Source: Novosphingobium sediminicola | GTDB lineage: Bacteria > Pseudomonadota > Alphaproteobacteria > Sphingomonadales > Sphingomonadaceae | Direction: 5' to 3' | DNA: 64,000 nucleotides | Assembly: GCF_014196525.1 (NCBI RefSeq) | Contig: NZ_JACIDX010000003.1 | Coordinates: 62,001 to 126,000 of the forward strand | Shown here: positions 53,950-63,325 of the stretch, one piece after another | Position numbering within the stretch: the first letter of the stretch is position 1 | How the letters are laid out: each line of letters begins with the position of its first letter | Position numbers and translations under genes: made by a program | The notes under the pieces: generated by a model | Database searches by the model: none | What the model saw: only the letters and a program-made list of their open reading frames with translations | What the model was told of the DNA's origin: nothing

Positions 53950-54405
53950 TCACCCGATGCGGAAGATCTCCAGATGCACCGACGCGCCCCTCTTGCCGCC
54001 CGTAGCCAGAAACAGCGAGCGATTGACCCAGTCATAATCGGGATGCCCGCTTTCCAGCCGGATAAAGGTGCGCATGTAATAGTCGGAAAAAGGCACATCC
54101 TCGCCCCCGGCGGCGCGCTCGGCCACTTCCGGAGCCATATGGCGGATGCCTTGCGAGATCACCTCGACCACCGCGCCATCATCGGTTTCAATGGCATAGC
54201 GCGCATCAAGCTGGGCTAGACCACCCGCCTGCACGGTTTGCCAATCGGCGCCGATGTTCAGAATGCGGCCATTGATCCGCGCGCCTTTGGCCGTGCCGCC
54301 CACGATCGGGATGATCCGCCGCGTGCCGCCCGGACACTCGCCCATCTCATGCGGGCGGGTCAGGTCGATGGCCAGCGTGCATATCGGCTCAAGCAACGGT
54401 GTCAT
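53950..54405 (-). CDS. DUF3237-family protein
   Basis: A 151-residue cytoplasmic protein without a signal peptide. The blocks GGTRRIIPIVGGTAKGARINGRILN, DARYAIETDDGAVVEVISQGIRH and YMRTFIRLESGHPDYDWVNRSLF match the DUF3237 family as I remember it, a beta-barrel family of unknown function often found beside aromatic or quinone monooxygenases. Its start lies 17 bp inside the end of the flavin monooxygenase gene, so the two are co-expressed. Confidence 0.8.
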   Translation of the reverse strand: MTPLLEPICTLAIDLTRPHEMGECPGGTRRIIPIVGGTAKGARINGRILNIGADWQTVQAGGLAQLDARYAIETDDGAVVEVISQGIRHMAPEVAERAAGGEDVPFSDYYMRTFIRLESGHPDYDWVNRSLFLATGGKRGASVHLEIFRIG

Positions 54406-55696
54406 GACCCTGCCTTTCCTCTACGCGCGCACCCTCGGCAATGATCGGCGGCGCGGCGTTCAGCGCATCGCGGGCAAAACCGGCGGCGGTCTGATAGGCC
54501 AGCATGAATTGCCTGCGCTCGGCCTCGGGAATCACATCGTCGATATTGTCAAACGTGCCGCCGCAGCGTTCATCGACCAGATTGAGCAGGCCGAACGGCC
54601 CGGCCCCGCGATTGCGCATGGCCAGTTGCCCTACCGGCCCGCACAATTCTGCATCAAACGCGGCCAGAGCCTGCGCATTGACGCCATGCTCGATAAAGCA
54701 CCGGCCCAAGGTTCGCGCATCGACAATGGCTTGCGACGCGCCATTCGATCCGGTGGGATACATCGGATGGGCCGCATCGCCGATCAGCGCCACCGGCCCA
54801 TCGACCCAGGTGGGGATCGGATCGCGGTCGATCATCGGGTTTTCATAGGCCACATCCGAGCGCGCCAGCAGCGCGGGCAGATCGAGCCAATCATAGACGA
54901 AACCATCGAAATGATGCGCGAAATCAGCCAGTTCACAGGGTCGGAACCACCCCGTCTTGGTCCAGTCATGCGTGGCGTCATAGGTCTGTTCTGCGATCCA
55001 GTTGATGTCGGCCAGCCCATCTTCATCGGGCGCCGAAATCGGATAGATTACCACCCGGTGACGATGCGTGCCGAGGCCGACAAAGGACGAACCGGTGCGG
55101 ATCGGCACGCCCCGCGCCGTGCCGCGCCACATCAGCGTGCCGCCCCAGCGGATCGGCGGCTGATCGGGGTGCATCTGAGCGCGCACGCTGGAATGAATGC
55201 CATCCGCGCCGATCAGCAGCGCGCCATGTTCATCCACCACCGTTCCATCGTTCAGCGTGACATGGGCCACCACGCTGCCATCGGCCTGCTGCGTATAGCC
55301 CGTCACCTTCTGGCCCAACCGCACCGCGTCCGGTCCCAGCCGTTCGAGCACATGGGCATAGAGCAGCAGGTGGAAACGCCCGCGATGCACCGCATATTGA
55401 TGCCAGTGATAGCCCGCGCTCTTGCCGCGCGGCTCGCTGTAGATATCCTTGCCGTTCAGGCCCACCAGCGCCCATTCCTTGGCGGCGATGCCGACGGCGT
55501 CCATCTCGGCCTCGCCAATGCCCATCGCGGCCAGTTCGCGCACCGCATTGGGTTGCAGATTGATGCCCACGCCAAGGGGCCGCAATTCAGCGATGCTTTC
55601 AAACAAGGTGCAGGGCACCCCAATCTGATGCAGCGTCAAGGCCAGCGCCAGCCCGCCGATGCCGCCCCCGGCGATCAGAACACGATTTTGTGTCAT
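54389..55696 (-). CDS. FAD-dependent monooxygenase, PhzS-like flavin-dependent oxidoreductase
   Basis: About 435 residues from the ATG at 55696 (GAGGA about five bases upstream). Motifs: GxGxxG in VLIAGGGIGGLALALTLHQ (about 5-23), ELRPLGVGINLQPNAVREL, the DG motif LLIGADGIHSSVRAQ, and the second FAD site IGDAAHPMYPTGSNGASQAI. This is the class A hydroxylase fold; the pattern is closest to PhzS-type flavin-dependent oxidoreductases. The aromatic or heteroaromatic substrate is unknown. It pairs with the overlapping DUF3237 gene. Confidence 0.88.
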   Translation of the reverse strand: MTQNRVLIAGGGIGGLALALTLHQIGVPCTLFESIAELRPLGVGINLQPNAVRELAAMGIGEAEMDAVGIAAKEWALVGLNGKDIYSEPRGKSAGYHWHQYAVHRGRFHLLLYAHVLERLGPDAVRLGQKVTGYTQQADGSVVAHVTLNDGTVVDEHGALLIGADGIHSSVRAQMHPDQPPIRWGGTLMWRGTARGVPIRTGSSFVGLGTHRHRVVIYPISAPDEDGLADINWIAEQTYDATHDWTKTGWFRPCELADFAHHFDGFVYDWLDLPALLARSDVAYENPMIDRDPIPTWVDGPVALIGDAAHPMYPTGSNGASQAIVDARTLGRCFIEHGVNAQALAAFDAELCGPVGQLAMRNRGAGPFGLLNLVDERCGGTFDNIDDVIPEAERRQFMLAYQTAAGFARDALNAAPPIIAEGARVEERQGHDTVA

Positions 55697-55794
55697 TGCA
55701 TCCTCAAATCCGAAACTTGCGCCGATAGTGCTATCGCCCGCAACATTCCTGCGCCGGTAAAGCAGCACATCGATCAAAGCAAAACATTTGCGGG

Positions 55795-55812
55795 GTGACA
55801 TTGAAATGTCAC
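55795..55812. promoter_or_regulatory. Perfect 18-bp palindrome in a divergent promoter region
   Basis: GTGACATTGAAATGTCAC, an 8-bp inverted repeat around GA, lies between the flavin monooxygenase (start 55696, minus) and a TonB receptor (start 55882, plus). It is a strong candidate for an operator controlling one or both. No regulator gene lies adjacent. Confidence 0.6.
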
Positions 55813-55881
55813 GGAATTGACCAACCCCTGTCATCCGCATCGTCGAAAGGCGCCTTACGAATCATAAGGGGGTCTTGTTCG

Positions 55882-58308
55882 ATGTTGTCTTCACGTTTGC
55901 TCGCGGCCAGCGCTTTGGCCGCGATTGTCGCCGCTTGCCCGCTGCACGCCGAAACCGCGCCTGTGGCCGATGTTGCCGCTGCGGAATCCGATGGTCTGGA
56001 AACGATCACCGTCACCGCGCAAAAGCGTAAGGAAGACCTGCAGACCACGCCGATCTCGATCTCGGTGCTGACGGCCACGGGGCTGGAAAACCGCCATGTC
56101 ACCTCGCTGCTGGATCTTGGCGATGGCGCGATCCCCAGCCTCAAGGTTGCGCCTTTCTTTTCGCGGCCGGGCGCGCTGATCGTCAACATTCGCGGCGTGG
56201 GCGTGCTTTCGGACTCGAACCAGCCCGCGCGCGATCAGGGCGTGGGGGTCTATGTTGACGGCGTTTATCAGGGCCGCGCGCAGGGTCTGGGCACCGCGCT
56301 GTTTGACGTTGAAAACATTGAAGTTTTGAAGGGTCCGCAGGGCACCCTGTTTGGTCGCAACACCGAGGGCGGCGCGGTCAATATCGTGACCAAGAAACCC
56401 AGCGGCAAGCTGAAGATGAACGCCACCGCAGGGGTCGGCAACTATGGCAGCAACAAGGCCGAGATCCACCTCGACCTGCCCGAATTCGCCAATATCTCGC
56501 TGAAGATCGACGCGGTGAAGGCGCAGCGCGATGCTTTCGTGAAGAACCCGCTGCAAGGCCAGATGGGCTTCAATTCCTATGACAAGCGCGGTTTCCACGT
56601 TGAGGCGCTGTGGAAGCCCGTCGCCAATTTCACCGCCGACCTGTCCTATGACAATTCGCATGACGAGACGAGCACGCTCTATCAGCAGCAGATCTCGGCA
56701 GGCACCGGCCTTCCCGCGTCGAGCAGCGGCAGCGCCGCCGTTCCGGCGAACCTGACCGCCGCGCTGTTCAAGCTTGAGCCGCATCGCGCCTCGGTGGCTG
56801 CCGTCGGCGTGCCGCAGCAGCCCAGCGTGGGTCAGGCCGAAGGCTTCCGCCTTGGTCTGGAATGGCAGGTCGCGCCCCATCTCAGCCTGCGTTCGATCAG
56901 CGCCTATCGCGACATGACGCAGACCCAGTATGACAATGGCTCGGCCAGCACCTCGATGCAGCAGGGCTATACCTCGACCGCGACCTTCGCCAATTTCGCC
57001 TTTGGCCGCTACAGCCTCGCGCCCTTCCGCCAGAATCAGGTCAGCCAGGAAATTCAGGCGGTTGGCGAATTGCCCCGCCTGAAATACCAGGCCGGCGCGC
57101 TCTATTATGTCGAGCGCGTGCAGGACAGCGCGCAGGCTTTCAACACCGTGCAGTTCACCGATGCGGCGGGCAGCGCCTATACGGTGCTGCCGCTGGACTA
57201 CAGCAAGCAGCTGATCCAGCGCGCCAGCCACGTGAAAACCACCAGCACCGGCGTCTATGGTCAGGCGACCTATACGCCCCCGGTGATGAACGATGCAGCC
57301 CATCTGACGGTCGGCGCACGCTGGACCAATGACAAGAAGAACGGCAGCCTGTTCCTCGTCAATGGCGCTGCGCCGATCGTGCCGGTCAATGGCGTGAACG
57401 TACAGGCGCCGGTGCTGCTCAACGCTTCGTGGTCGCGGGTCGATCCGCTGGTCAACCTGTCGGTCGATGCCTCGCGCGATGTGCATCTGTATGGCAAGTG
57501 GAGCACCGGCTATCGCGCGGGCGGCGCCAATTCGCGCTCGCTGGCCTACCGCTCGTTCAATCCTGAAACGGTTTCGATGTTCGAAATCGGCGCCAAGACC
57601 GAATTTTTCGACCACCGCGCCCGTTTCAACGTGGCCGCCTACACGGGCAGCTACAAGAACATCCAGCTCGATTTCAGCGGCTTGTATGAAGACGTTGTCA
57701 ATGGCGTGCGCGTGGCGACCACCCGCACCACTACCGACACCGTCAATGCGCCCGGCACCGGCCATATGAAGGGCGTCGAGGCCGAGCTGACGCTGGCCCC
57801 GGTCAAGGGCCTGACGCTCAGCGCATCCTATGCCTATAACCATGTGTCGATCCCGGCCACGGTCAATCCGTTCCCGCAGACGGGCGGCGTGTTCATCACC
57901 GTTCCCGTGCCGATCTATCAGGTTTATACCCCTGAACATTCGGCCAGCGGCTCGCTCGATTATGAAATGCTGCTGGGCGCGGGTGATACGAAGCTGCGCT
58001 TCCACCTCGATGGCAATTATGACTCGGGCTATTACGCCAATTACACCGACTCAAACTATGACACGGTCAACCGTTCGGTCCGCTTTGCTCAGCCCAAGGG
58101 CGACGCAGGGCTGGTGTTCAACGGCCGTATCGCTCTGGCCGACATCGAGGCGGCCAATACCGGCGCCAAGGTGACCATCGCCATCTGGGCGCGCAACCTG
58201 TTTAACGAAGAACACATGTTCTACAAATCGGGCAGCGCGCAGGCGGGTGTCAGCGGTTTCTTCAACGATCCGCGCACCTTTGGCGGCGAAATCAACGTCA
58301 AGTTCTGA
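55882..58308 (+). CDS. TonB-dependent receptor of the phosphatase locus
   Basis: About 808 residues from the ATG at 55882, preceded by an AAGGGGG stretch. Signal peptide ends near PLHA; then ITVTAQKRKEDLQTTPISIS, the plug (DVENIEVLKGPQGTLFGRNTEGGA) and a barrel ending in GGEINVKF. The downstream gene encodes a secreted tyrosine-type phosphatase whose first possible ATG overlaps the stop, so the two are linked in one operon. It may import a phosphorylated compound or its dephosphorylated product (inference). Confidence 0.9.
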   Translation: MLSSRLLAASALAAIVAACPLHAETAPVADVAAAESDGLETITVTAQKRKEDLQTTPISISVLTATGLENRHVTSLLDLGDGAIPSLKVAPFFSRPGALIVNIRGVGVLSDSNQPARDQGVGVYVDGVYQGRAQGLGTALFDVENIEVLKGPQGTLFGRNTEGGAVNIVTKKPSGKLKMNATAGVGNYGSNKAEIHLDLPEFANISLKIDAVKAQRDAFVKNPLQGQMGFNSYDKRGFHVEALWKPVANFTADLSYDNSHDETSTLYQQQISAGTGLPASSSGSAAVPANLTAALFKLEPHRASVAAVGVPQQPSVGQAEGFRLGLEWQVAPHLSLRSISAYRDMTQTQYDNGSASTSMQQGYTSTATFANFAFGRYSLAPFRQNQVSQEIQAVGELPRLKYQAGALYYVERVQDSAQAFNTVQFTDAAGSAYTVLPLDYSKQLIQRASHVKTTSTGVYGQATYTPPVMNDAAHLTVGARWTNDKKNGSLFLVNGAAPIVPVNGVNVQAPVLLNASWSRVDPLVNLSVDASRDVHLYGKWSTGYRAGGANSRSLAYRSFNPETVSMFEIGAKTEFFDHRARFNVAAYTGSYKNIQLDFSGLYEDVVNGVRVATTRTTTDTVNAPGTGHMKGVEAELTLAPVKGLTLSASYAYNHVSIPATVNPFPQTGGVFITVPVPIYQVYTPEHSASGSLDYEMLLGAGDTKLRFHLDGNYDSGYYANYTDSNYDTVNRSVRFAQPKGDAGLVFNGRIALADIEAANTGAKVTIAIWARNLFNEEHMFYKSGSAQAGVSGFFNDPRTFGGEINVKF

Positions 58309-58328
58309 TGAAAACGAAGGGAATGGCC

Positions 58329-59216
58329 ATGCGTCACCGCGCTTCTTTCGCTTTGCTGGGCGCTTTGGCGCTGGCTTTTCCCTCCAATCCTGCGTTGCAG
58401 GCGCGGCCCGTTGAGGCCGCGCCTGTTGCCGCCCCTGCGGGTATCGCGCCCTCGCGCGTGGTGCCTTTGCAAGGCGGGCGCAATTTCCGCGATCTGGGCG
58501 GTTATCGTACCGGCGATGGGCGGATGGTCAAATGGGGCCTGCTCTATCGTTCGGGTTCGATGACCGGGCTGACCGCCGATGATTATGCCTCGCTGGAAAA
58601 GCGCGGCATTCGCGTGGTCTGCGATCTGCGCTCGACCGCCGAGCGTCAGGCAGAGCCGGTGAACTGGCCCCATGCGGGAACCCCGCGCGTGCTGGCCGAT
58701 GATTATGGGATGGATAATGGGCAATTCCTGCCCAAGGGCGACCCGCGCCAGTTCACCGCCGATCAGGTGCGCGGCGCGATGGCCTCGTCCTATCCGCGCC
58801 TGCTGACGCAATTCAACAGCCAGTATCGCCGCATGTTTGGCGAATTGCTGGCGGGCCATGCGCCGCTCGCCTTCAACTGCTCGGCAGGCAAGGATCGCAC
58901 CGGCATCGGCGCGGCGCTGATCCTGACGGCTCTTGGCGTGCCGCGTGAAACGGTGATTTCCGATTATATGCTCTCGAACCAGACGCTTGACCCGGCTAAG
59001 CTGATGGGCGGCAAGGCGATGGCCAACAGCCCCTTTGCCGCGCTGCCGCCTGAGGCGCTCAAGCTGTTGGTGGGCGTGGACCGCTCCTATATCGAGGCGG
59101 CCTTTGCCGTGATCGACGCGCATCAGGGCGGGGCGATGGGCTATCTGCGCGATGAACTGGGCCTTGGCGCCGGGGAAATCCAGCGCCTGCGGGGCCTCTA
59201 TCTGACTCGCCGGTAA
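58329..59216 (+). CDS. Secreted tyrosine/dual-specificity-type phosphatase
   Basis: About 295 residues from the ATG at 58329, with AAGGGA 6-7 bases upstream and a clean signal peptide directly after it; in-frame ATGs at 58308 and 58323 are alternatives. The P-loop C(x)5R reads NCSAGKDRTG (C184-R190 with this start), and the general acid region is DDYGMDNG. RNFRDLGGYRTGDGRMVKWG at residues 51-70 is the usual opening of bacterial secreted tyrosine phosphatases. Periplasmic, hydrolysing phosphate esters. Its end is 1 bp from the convergent PhoD gene. Confidence 0.88.
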   Translation: MRHRASFALLGALALAFPSNPALQARPVEAAPVAAPAGIAPSRVVPLQGGRNFRDLGGYRTGDGRMVKWGLLYRSGSMTGLTADDYASLEKRGIRVVCDLRSTAERQAEPVNWPHAGTPRVLADDYGMDNGQFLPKGDPRQFTADQVRGAMASSYPRLLTQFNSQYRRMFGELLAGHAPLAFNCSAGKDRTGIGAALILTALGVPRETVISDYMLSNQTLDPAKLMGGKAMANSPFAALPPEALKLLVGVDRSYIEAAFAVIDAHQGGAMGYLRDELGLGAGEIQRLRGLYLTRR

Positions 59217-59217
59217 T

Positions 59218-60834
59218 TCAGGCAGGCACCACGCCGGGATGGCCGCGTTCGACGGCCAACCGGCGATAGGTGCTTATCGCGCCATCGGGGCGGGTTACGT
59301 GGTCGATCACTTTGAGATCGGCATGCCAGACATCGCGCCCCACATCGCACAGGACATAGCCGCGCCGGTCGCACACCGCCTTAAGCGCGCGATTATGCGC
59401 CAGCGCGTGGCGACTGTGCATCGTGTCATCGCCCTGACCATCGGCACCCGATGAAATCGAGGTGGCGAGAAATTCGCTGGCGACGACTTTGTCCGGGTTT
59501 CGGGCTGAACCCTGATCCTGCACCAGATCGCCCGCGTAATGCAGATGCGCGTCGCCGCTGACCGTCACGACATTGCCGGGGCAGGCGCGATCGATATGAT
59601 CCAGCAAACGGCGGCGGCTATGCAGATAGCCTGACCAGCGGTCGAGATTATAGCCCTGCGTCCCCGTAGCCTTATCCGCCAGCGACAGGTGCATCAGCAT
59701 CACCTGCTGCGCAATCAGGTTCCATCGCGTGTCCGAACGACTCAGGCCATTGAACAGCCACGCCTCCTGCTCCGCGCCCAGCATGGTGCGGCGAGGATCG
59801 GCCACCTCCGGCGTGATCGGCGCATAATAGGGGCCGGGGATTTGATCCGAGCGATGCTGACGCGTGTCCAGCACGAAGCCATTCAGCAGATCGCCATAGC
59901 GCGCGGTGCGGTGCATCACCATGCGCGGCCCATCGGGCATCGCCCGGCGGCGCAGCGGCATATGCTCATAATAGGCCTGAAACGCGGCGGCGCGGCGATA
60001 GAGAAAGACCTCTGGCGGTGTGCCGTCCTGATCTACCGCATCGGCCCAGTCATTATCGACCTCGTGATCGTCGAAACTGACCCAGAAGGGCGCGGCGGCA
60101 TGGGCGGCCTGCAAATCGGCGTCCTGTTTGCCCAGAGCATAGCGGCGGCGGTAATCGTCGAGCGAGATCGGTTCGGGCGCATTATGCCGCCGCGCGCGGG
60201 GATAGGAATGGCCCTGAAGGGTGATGGTGTCATCGCCCTTCTCATTGGTTTCATAGATATAATCGCCATAGTGGAAGATGAAATCCACCGGCTCTGCGGC
60301 GATATGGCGCCATGCTGTGTAGTAGCCATGCTCGTAATGCTGGCACCCCGCCACGGCAAAGCGCAGGCGATCCAGCCGCGCATGGGGCAGGGGCAGGCTG
60401 CGGCTGCGGCCGGTCGCGCTGACATGGCCCGCGATGCGAAAGCGGTAGAAATAGGGTCGGTCGGGGCGCAGGCCGCCCACCTCGACATGGACGCTATGGG
60501 CCAGTTCGGGGCTGGCCAGAGCCGTGCCTTGGGCCACCAGAGCCGCGAAATTCTCCGCCTCGCTCACCTCCCATTGCACCAGCACCGGGGCGGGGGCCAT
60601 GCCGCCATGGGGTTCATCGGGGCGCGGGGCGATGCGGGTCCAGATGACAAAACCATCCACCGCCGGATCGCCCGATGCCACGCCCAGCGTGAAGGGATAA
60701 TCGGCCAATTTCGGATTGGGATCGACATTGCGCGGCCATGCGCCCGCGATTCCCGCCAGTGGCAGACCTCCTGCCGCCAGCCCAGCTTTGAGCATCCATG
60801 CCATCAGGCGGCGGCGGTCAAAAGGTCTGCTCAT
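59218..60834 (-). CDS. PhoD-like alkaline phosphatase/phosphodiesterase, Tat-exported
   Basis: About 538 residues from the ATG at 60834 (AAGGG eight bases upstream). The N-terminus FDRRRLMAWMLKAGLAAGG is a twin-arginine signal. PhoD motifs are present in order: FTLGVASGDP, HYGDYIYE, WVSFDDHEVDNDW (metal site), GFVLDTRQHR, and VTVSGDAHLHYAGD. Such enzymes bind Ca and Fe and release phosphate from mono- and diesters in the periplasm. It lies 11 bp after a TonB receptor on the same strand, so a receptor/phosphatase unit is likely. It is convergent with the tyrosine phosphatase gene, leaving no room for a terminator. Confidence 0.9.
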   Translation of the reverse strand: MSRPFDRRRLMAWMLKAGLAAGGLPLAGIAGAWPRNVDPNPKLADYPFTLGVASGDPAVDGFVIWTRIAPRPDEPHGGMAPAPVLVQWEVSEAENFAALVAQGTALASPELAHSVHVEVGGLRPDRPYFYRFRIAGHVSATGRSRSLPLPHARLDRLRFAVAGCQHYEHGYYTAWRHIAAEPVDFIFHYGDYIYETNEKGDDTITLQGHSYPRARRHNAPEPISLDDYRRRYALGKQDADLQAAHAAAPFWVSFDDHEVDNDWADAVDQDGTPPEVFLYRRAAAFQAYYEHMPLRRRAMPDGPRMVMHRTARYGDLLNGFVLDTRQHRSDQIPGPYYAPITPEVADPRRTMLGAEQEAWLFNGLSRSDTRWNLIAQQVMLMHLSLADKATGTQGYNLDRWSGYLHSRRRLLDHIDRACPGNVVTVSGDAHLHYAGDLVQDQGSARNPDKVVASEFLATSISSGADGQGDDTMHSRHALAHNRALKAVCDRRGYVLCDVGRDVWHADLKVIDHVTRPDGAISTYRRLAVERGHPGVVPA

Positions 60835-60845
60835 AGCTTGCGCCC

Positions 60846-63248
60846 TTAGAATGAGGTGCGGATACGCAGGCCAAAGCTGCGCGGATTGCCGGGATAGCCC
60901 TGAACCAGGCCGGTCGATTTGGTCAGGCCCAGCATATTGATATAATAGGTTTTGTTCAAAATATTGTCGGCCCAGAGCTGAACGTCGATCTTGCCGCCGC
61001 CCGTCCGCACCCCGGCCCGCGCATTGACCAGCGCATAGGGTGCGATCCATGCCGAAGGATCAAGCGTGATCGTGGTGTTCTGGGCTGAGCGCCAGTTGAC
61101 ATCGACCAGCCCATAGACCTCGCGATCGCCCCCGATACGGTGCGTGGCGTCCACCGAAACATCGCCGGTCCATTTGGGCGCCCATGCCACCTGCCGCCCG
61201 GTCAGATCGCACGAGGTTGCCGTGCTTTGCGCCGGGCAGACCGAGTTGGTGAAGCTGGAATAATAGGCATGGTTATAGGCGATAAAGCCCTTGGCGTGCA
61301 GGCCCAGCGGCAACCACGCCTCGCTTTCCAATTCCACGCCGTTCGAGGTGAGCGAGCCGACGTTGGAAAGGAATTTGATCGCGGTATTCCCCACACCCAC
61401 GGCCTGATTGGCCTGATAATTGCGGACAACCGTGTGATAGGCCGTCAGGTTGATCGTCAGATGGCGCTCGAACCATTCACTCTTGATGCCGCCTTCAAAG
61501 GAATCGGCGGTTTCGCCCTTCACCGTCTGTCCGCCGCCAAGGGCGATCACCTGCGCGATGCTGCTGTCCGGGTTGCTGCTGTTGACGGGCAGGAGATTGA
61601 AACCCTTGGACTTATAGCCGCGCGCATATTTGGCATAGAGCATCACCGCGGGGGTCACGCGGTAATTGATCCCTGCCTCGCCCGAGAGCGAGGAGTCGGA
61701 TAGACGCTGATCGACGCTGCCCAATTGTGCATTGGCCCCGCTGGAGGACAGCGCGTTGATTTGGGTCTGGCTCAGATTGCCCGCATTCGACGCGACCCAA
61801 CCGGCGTAAAATTCCGAGCGCTGTTCCCACGTCTGGCGCAGGCCGAGGTCGATGGACAATTTACGCGCGGCATCGGGGTGGATCGTCGCATTGGCAAACA
61901 GCGCCTGCGTTTCGGTGTGGAACACCGCGTGGCTGGCAAAGCCGAGGCCCGCCACCGCATTGGCATAGGCGCCCTGCGCCCAGGTCTTGCCGCCCGTGGT
62001 GGGGAAGGCCGTGGCCGAAGGATTGGCAGCCCAGATGTAATATTGGTCGCCAAAGCGGATGCGCGAATCCACCGCCAGTTGCTGGGCCGAGAAGAAGCCG
62101 CCGACCGTGGCCTCAACCACGCCGCCCTTGGGCGTGGCCCAGCGCAATTCGCCGCTTTCCTGCTGGACATTGTTGCAGGAGCCATAGTCCTGGATGGCGT
62201 TGAGCTGCGTGTAGTCATTGTCATTGTTGGTCCAGCATTTCCAATGTTCCCACGCGGCAATCGCGGTGATCGTGCCCGCCTTGCCCAGATTGTAATCCAC
62301 CGTGGTGTTGGCGCTGTAGAAATCGGTGCGGGCGTTGAGAGGCGAATCGATATTGACCGCGCGGGCCGAAGCATCGCTGGTGTTCAGAGTATAGCCCGCC
62401 GCGCTCATGCGCGCCTGAAGCGCGGCCGGGTTGTAGATCGACACGGCAATCGGCGACATTGTGTTGAAACCCTGATGGTTCCATGTGCCGATCACGCGGA
62501 TCGAGAGCTTGTCATTGGGCGTGGCCAGCACTTGCAGGCGCAGACCCTCGCCTTGCCGGGCGTTCTGATAGGCGCCGTTATAGAGGTTTTTGTAATTGCC
62601 GTCGGTCTGGCTGTAATAGCCTGAAAGGCGCATGGCGATCTTGTCGGCCACGATCGGGCCCGACACGCTGCCCTTGATTTCGCGCAGGCCTTGATTGCCC
62701 ACTGCGCCTTCAAAGGCGGCCTCGGGCTTGAAGCTGGGCGCCCTGGTGTTGATGATGACGGCGCCCGCCGTGGTGTTCTTGCCAAACAGCGTGCCCTGCG
62801 GGCCGCGCAGCAGTTCGACATCGGCTATGTCATTGAAATCGGCGCTGACCATGCCCTGCCGCGCGGTATAGACGCCATCGACAAAGATGCCGACCGAGCC
62901 GTCGATGCCGTCGGTGTTGAAGCCATTGTTGCCGATGCCGCGAATGCCAAGGTTGAGCTGCTTGGGATTGGTCAGATAGACCGAGAAGGCGGGGAATTTG
63001 GCCTGAAAATTGGTGAAATTGGCCATGTTCTGATTGGACAGTTCCGCCCCCGACAGGGCGGTGATGGCAATCGGCACAGTCTGGGCGCTTTCGGCCCGCT
63101 TGCGCGCCACCACGATGACATCGCCGCCGGGGCCGGCATCGGCATTATCGCCTTCTGCGGCCCATGCGGGCGTGGCAAGGGCGAGCAGCGAGGTGGAGGC
63201 AAGCACGAGGGCGAGGCGGACAGGCGCGCGGCGGCGAAGATGAAGCAT
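60846..63248 (-). CDS. TonB-dependent receptor linked to PhoD
   Basis: An 800-residue receptor with a signal peptide ending in AWA, VIVVARKRAESAQTVPIAIT, a plug (LGIRGIGNNGFNTDGIDGSV, VELLRGPQGTLFGKNTTAGA) and a barrel ending in LRIRTSF. AAAGGG is about 8 bases before the start. The gene is followed 11 bp later by the PhoD-like phosphatase. It may take up organophosphates or an alcohol freed by PhoD (inference). Confidence 0.9.
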   Translation of the reverse strand: MLHLRRRAPVRLALVLASTSLLALATPAWAAEGDNADAGPGGDVIVVARKRAESAQTVPIAITALSGAELSNQNMANFTNFQAKFPAFSVYLTNPKQLNLGIRGIGNNGFNTDGIDGSVGIFVDGVYTARQGMVSADFNDIADVELLRGPQGTLFGKNTTAGAVIINTRAPSFKPEAAFEGAVGNQGLREIKGSVSGPIVADKIAMRLSGYYSQTDGNYKNLYNGAYQNARQGEGLRLQVLATPNDKLSIRVIGTWNHQGFNTMSPIAVSIYNPAALQARMSAAGYTLNTSDASARAVNIDSPLNARTDFYSANTTVDYNLGKAGTITAIAAWEHWKCWTNNDNDYTQLNAIQDYGSCNNVQQESGELRWATPKGGVVEATVGGFFSAQQLAVDSRIRFGDQYYIWAANPSATAFPTTGGKTWAQGAYANAVAGLGFASHAVFHTETQALFANATIHPDAARKLSIDLGLRQTWEQRSEFYAGWVASNAGNLSQTQINALSSSGANAQLGSVDQRLSDSSLSGEAGINYRVTPAVMLYAKYARGYKSKGFNLLPVNSSNPDSSIAQVIALGGGQTVKGETADSFEGGIKSEWFERHLTINLTAYHTVVRNYQANQAVGVGNTAIKFLSNVGSLTSNGVELESEAWLPLGLHAKGFIAYNHAYYSSFTNSVCPAQSTATSCDLTGRQVAWAPKWTGDVSVDATHRIGGDREVYGLVDVNWRSAQNTTITLDPSAWIAPYALVNARAGVRTGGGKIDVQLWADNILNKTYYINMLGLTKSTGLVQGYPGNPRSFGLRIRTSF

Positions 63249-63325
63249 GACGACCCTTTCAACGCCGATGCCTCAGGAAGGATGCGATTGCGAGGCATTG
63301 GCAACAGGGGGCGAATGCCTTGGAT

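Noticed and set aside
55891..58005. A 704-codon open frame antisense to a TonB receptor
   Set aside because: Mirror frame of a clear receptor with signal peptide and plug motifs; no recognisable domain or start site of its own.
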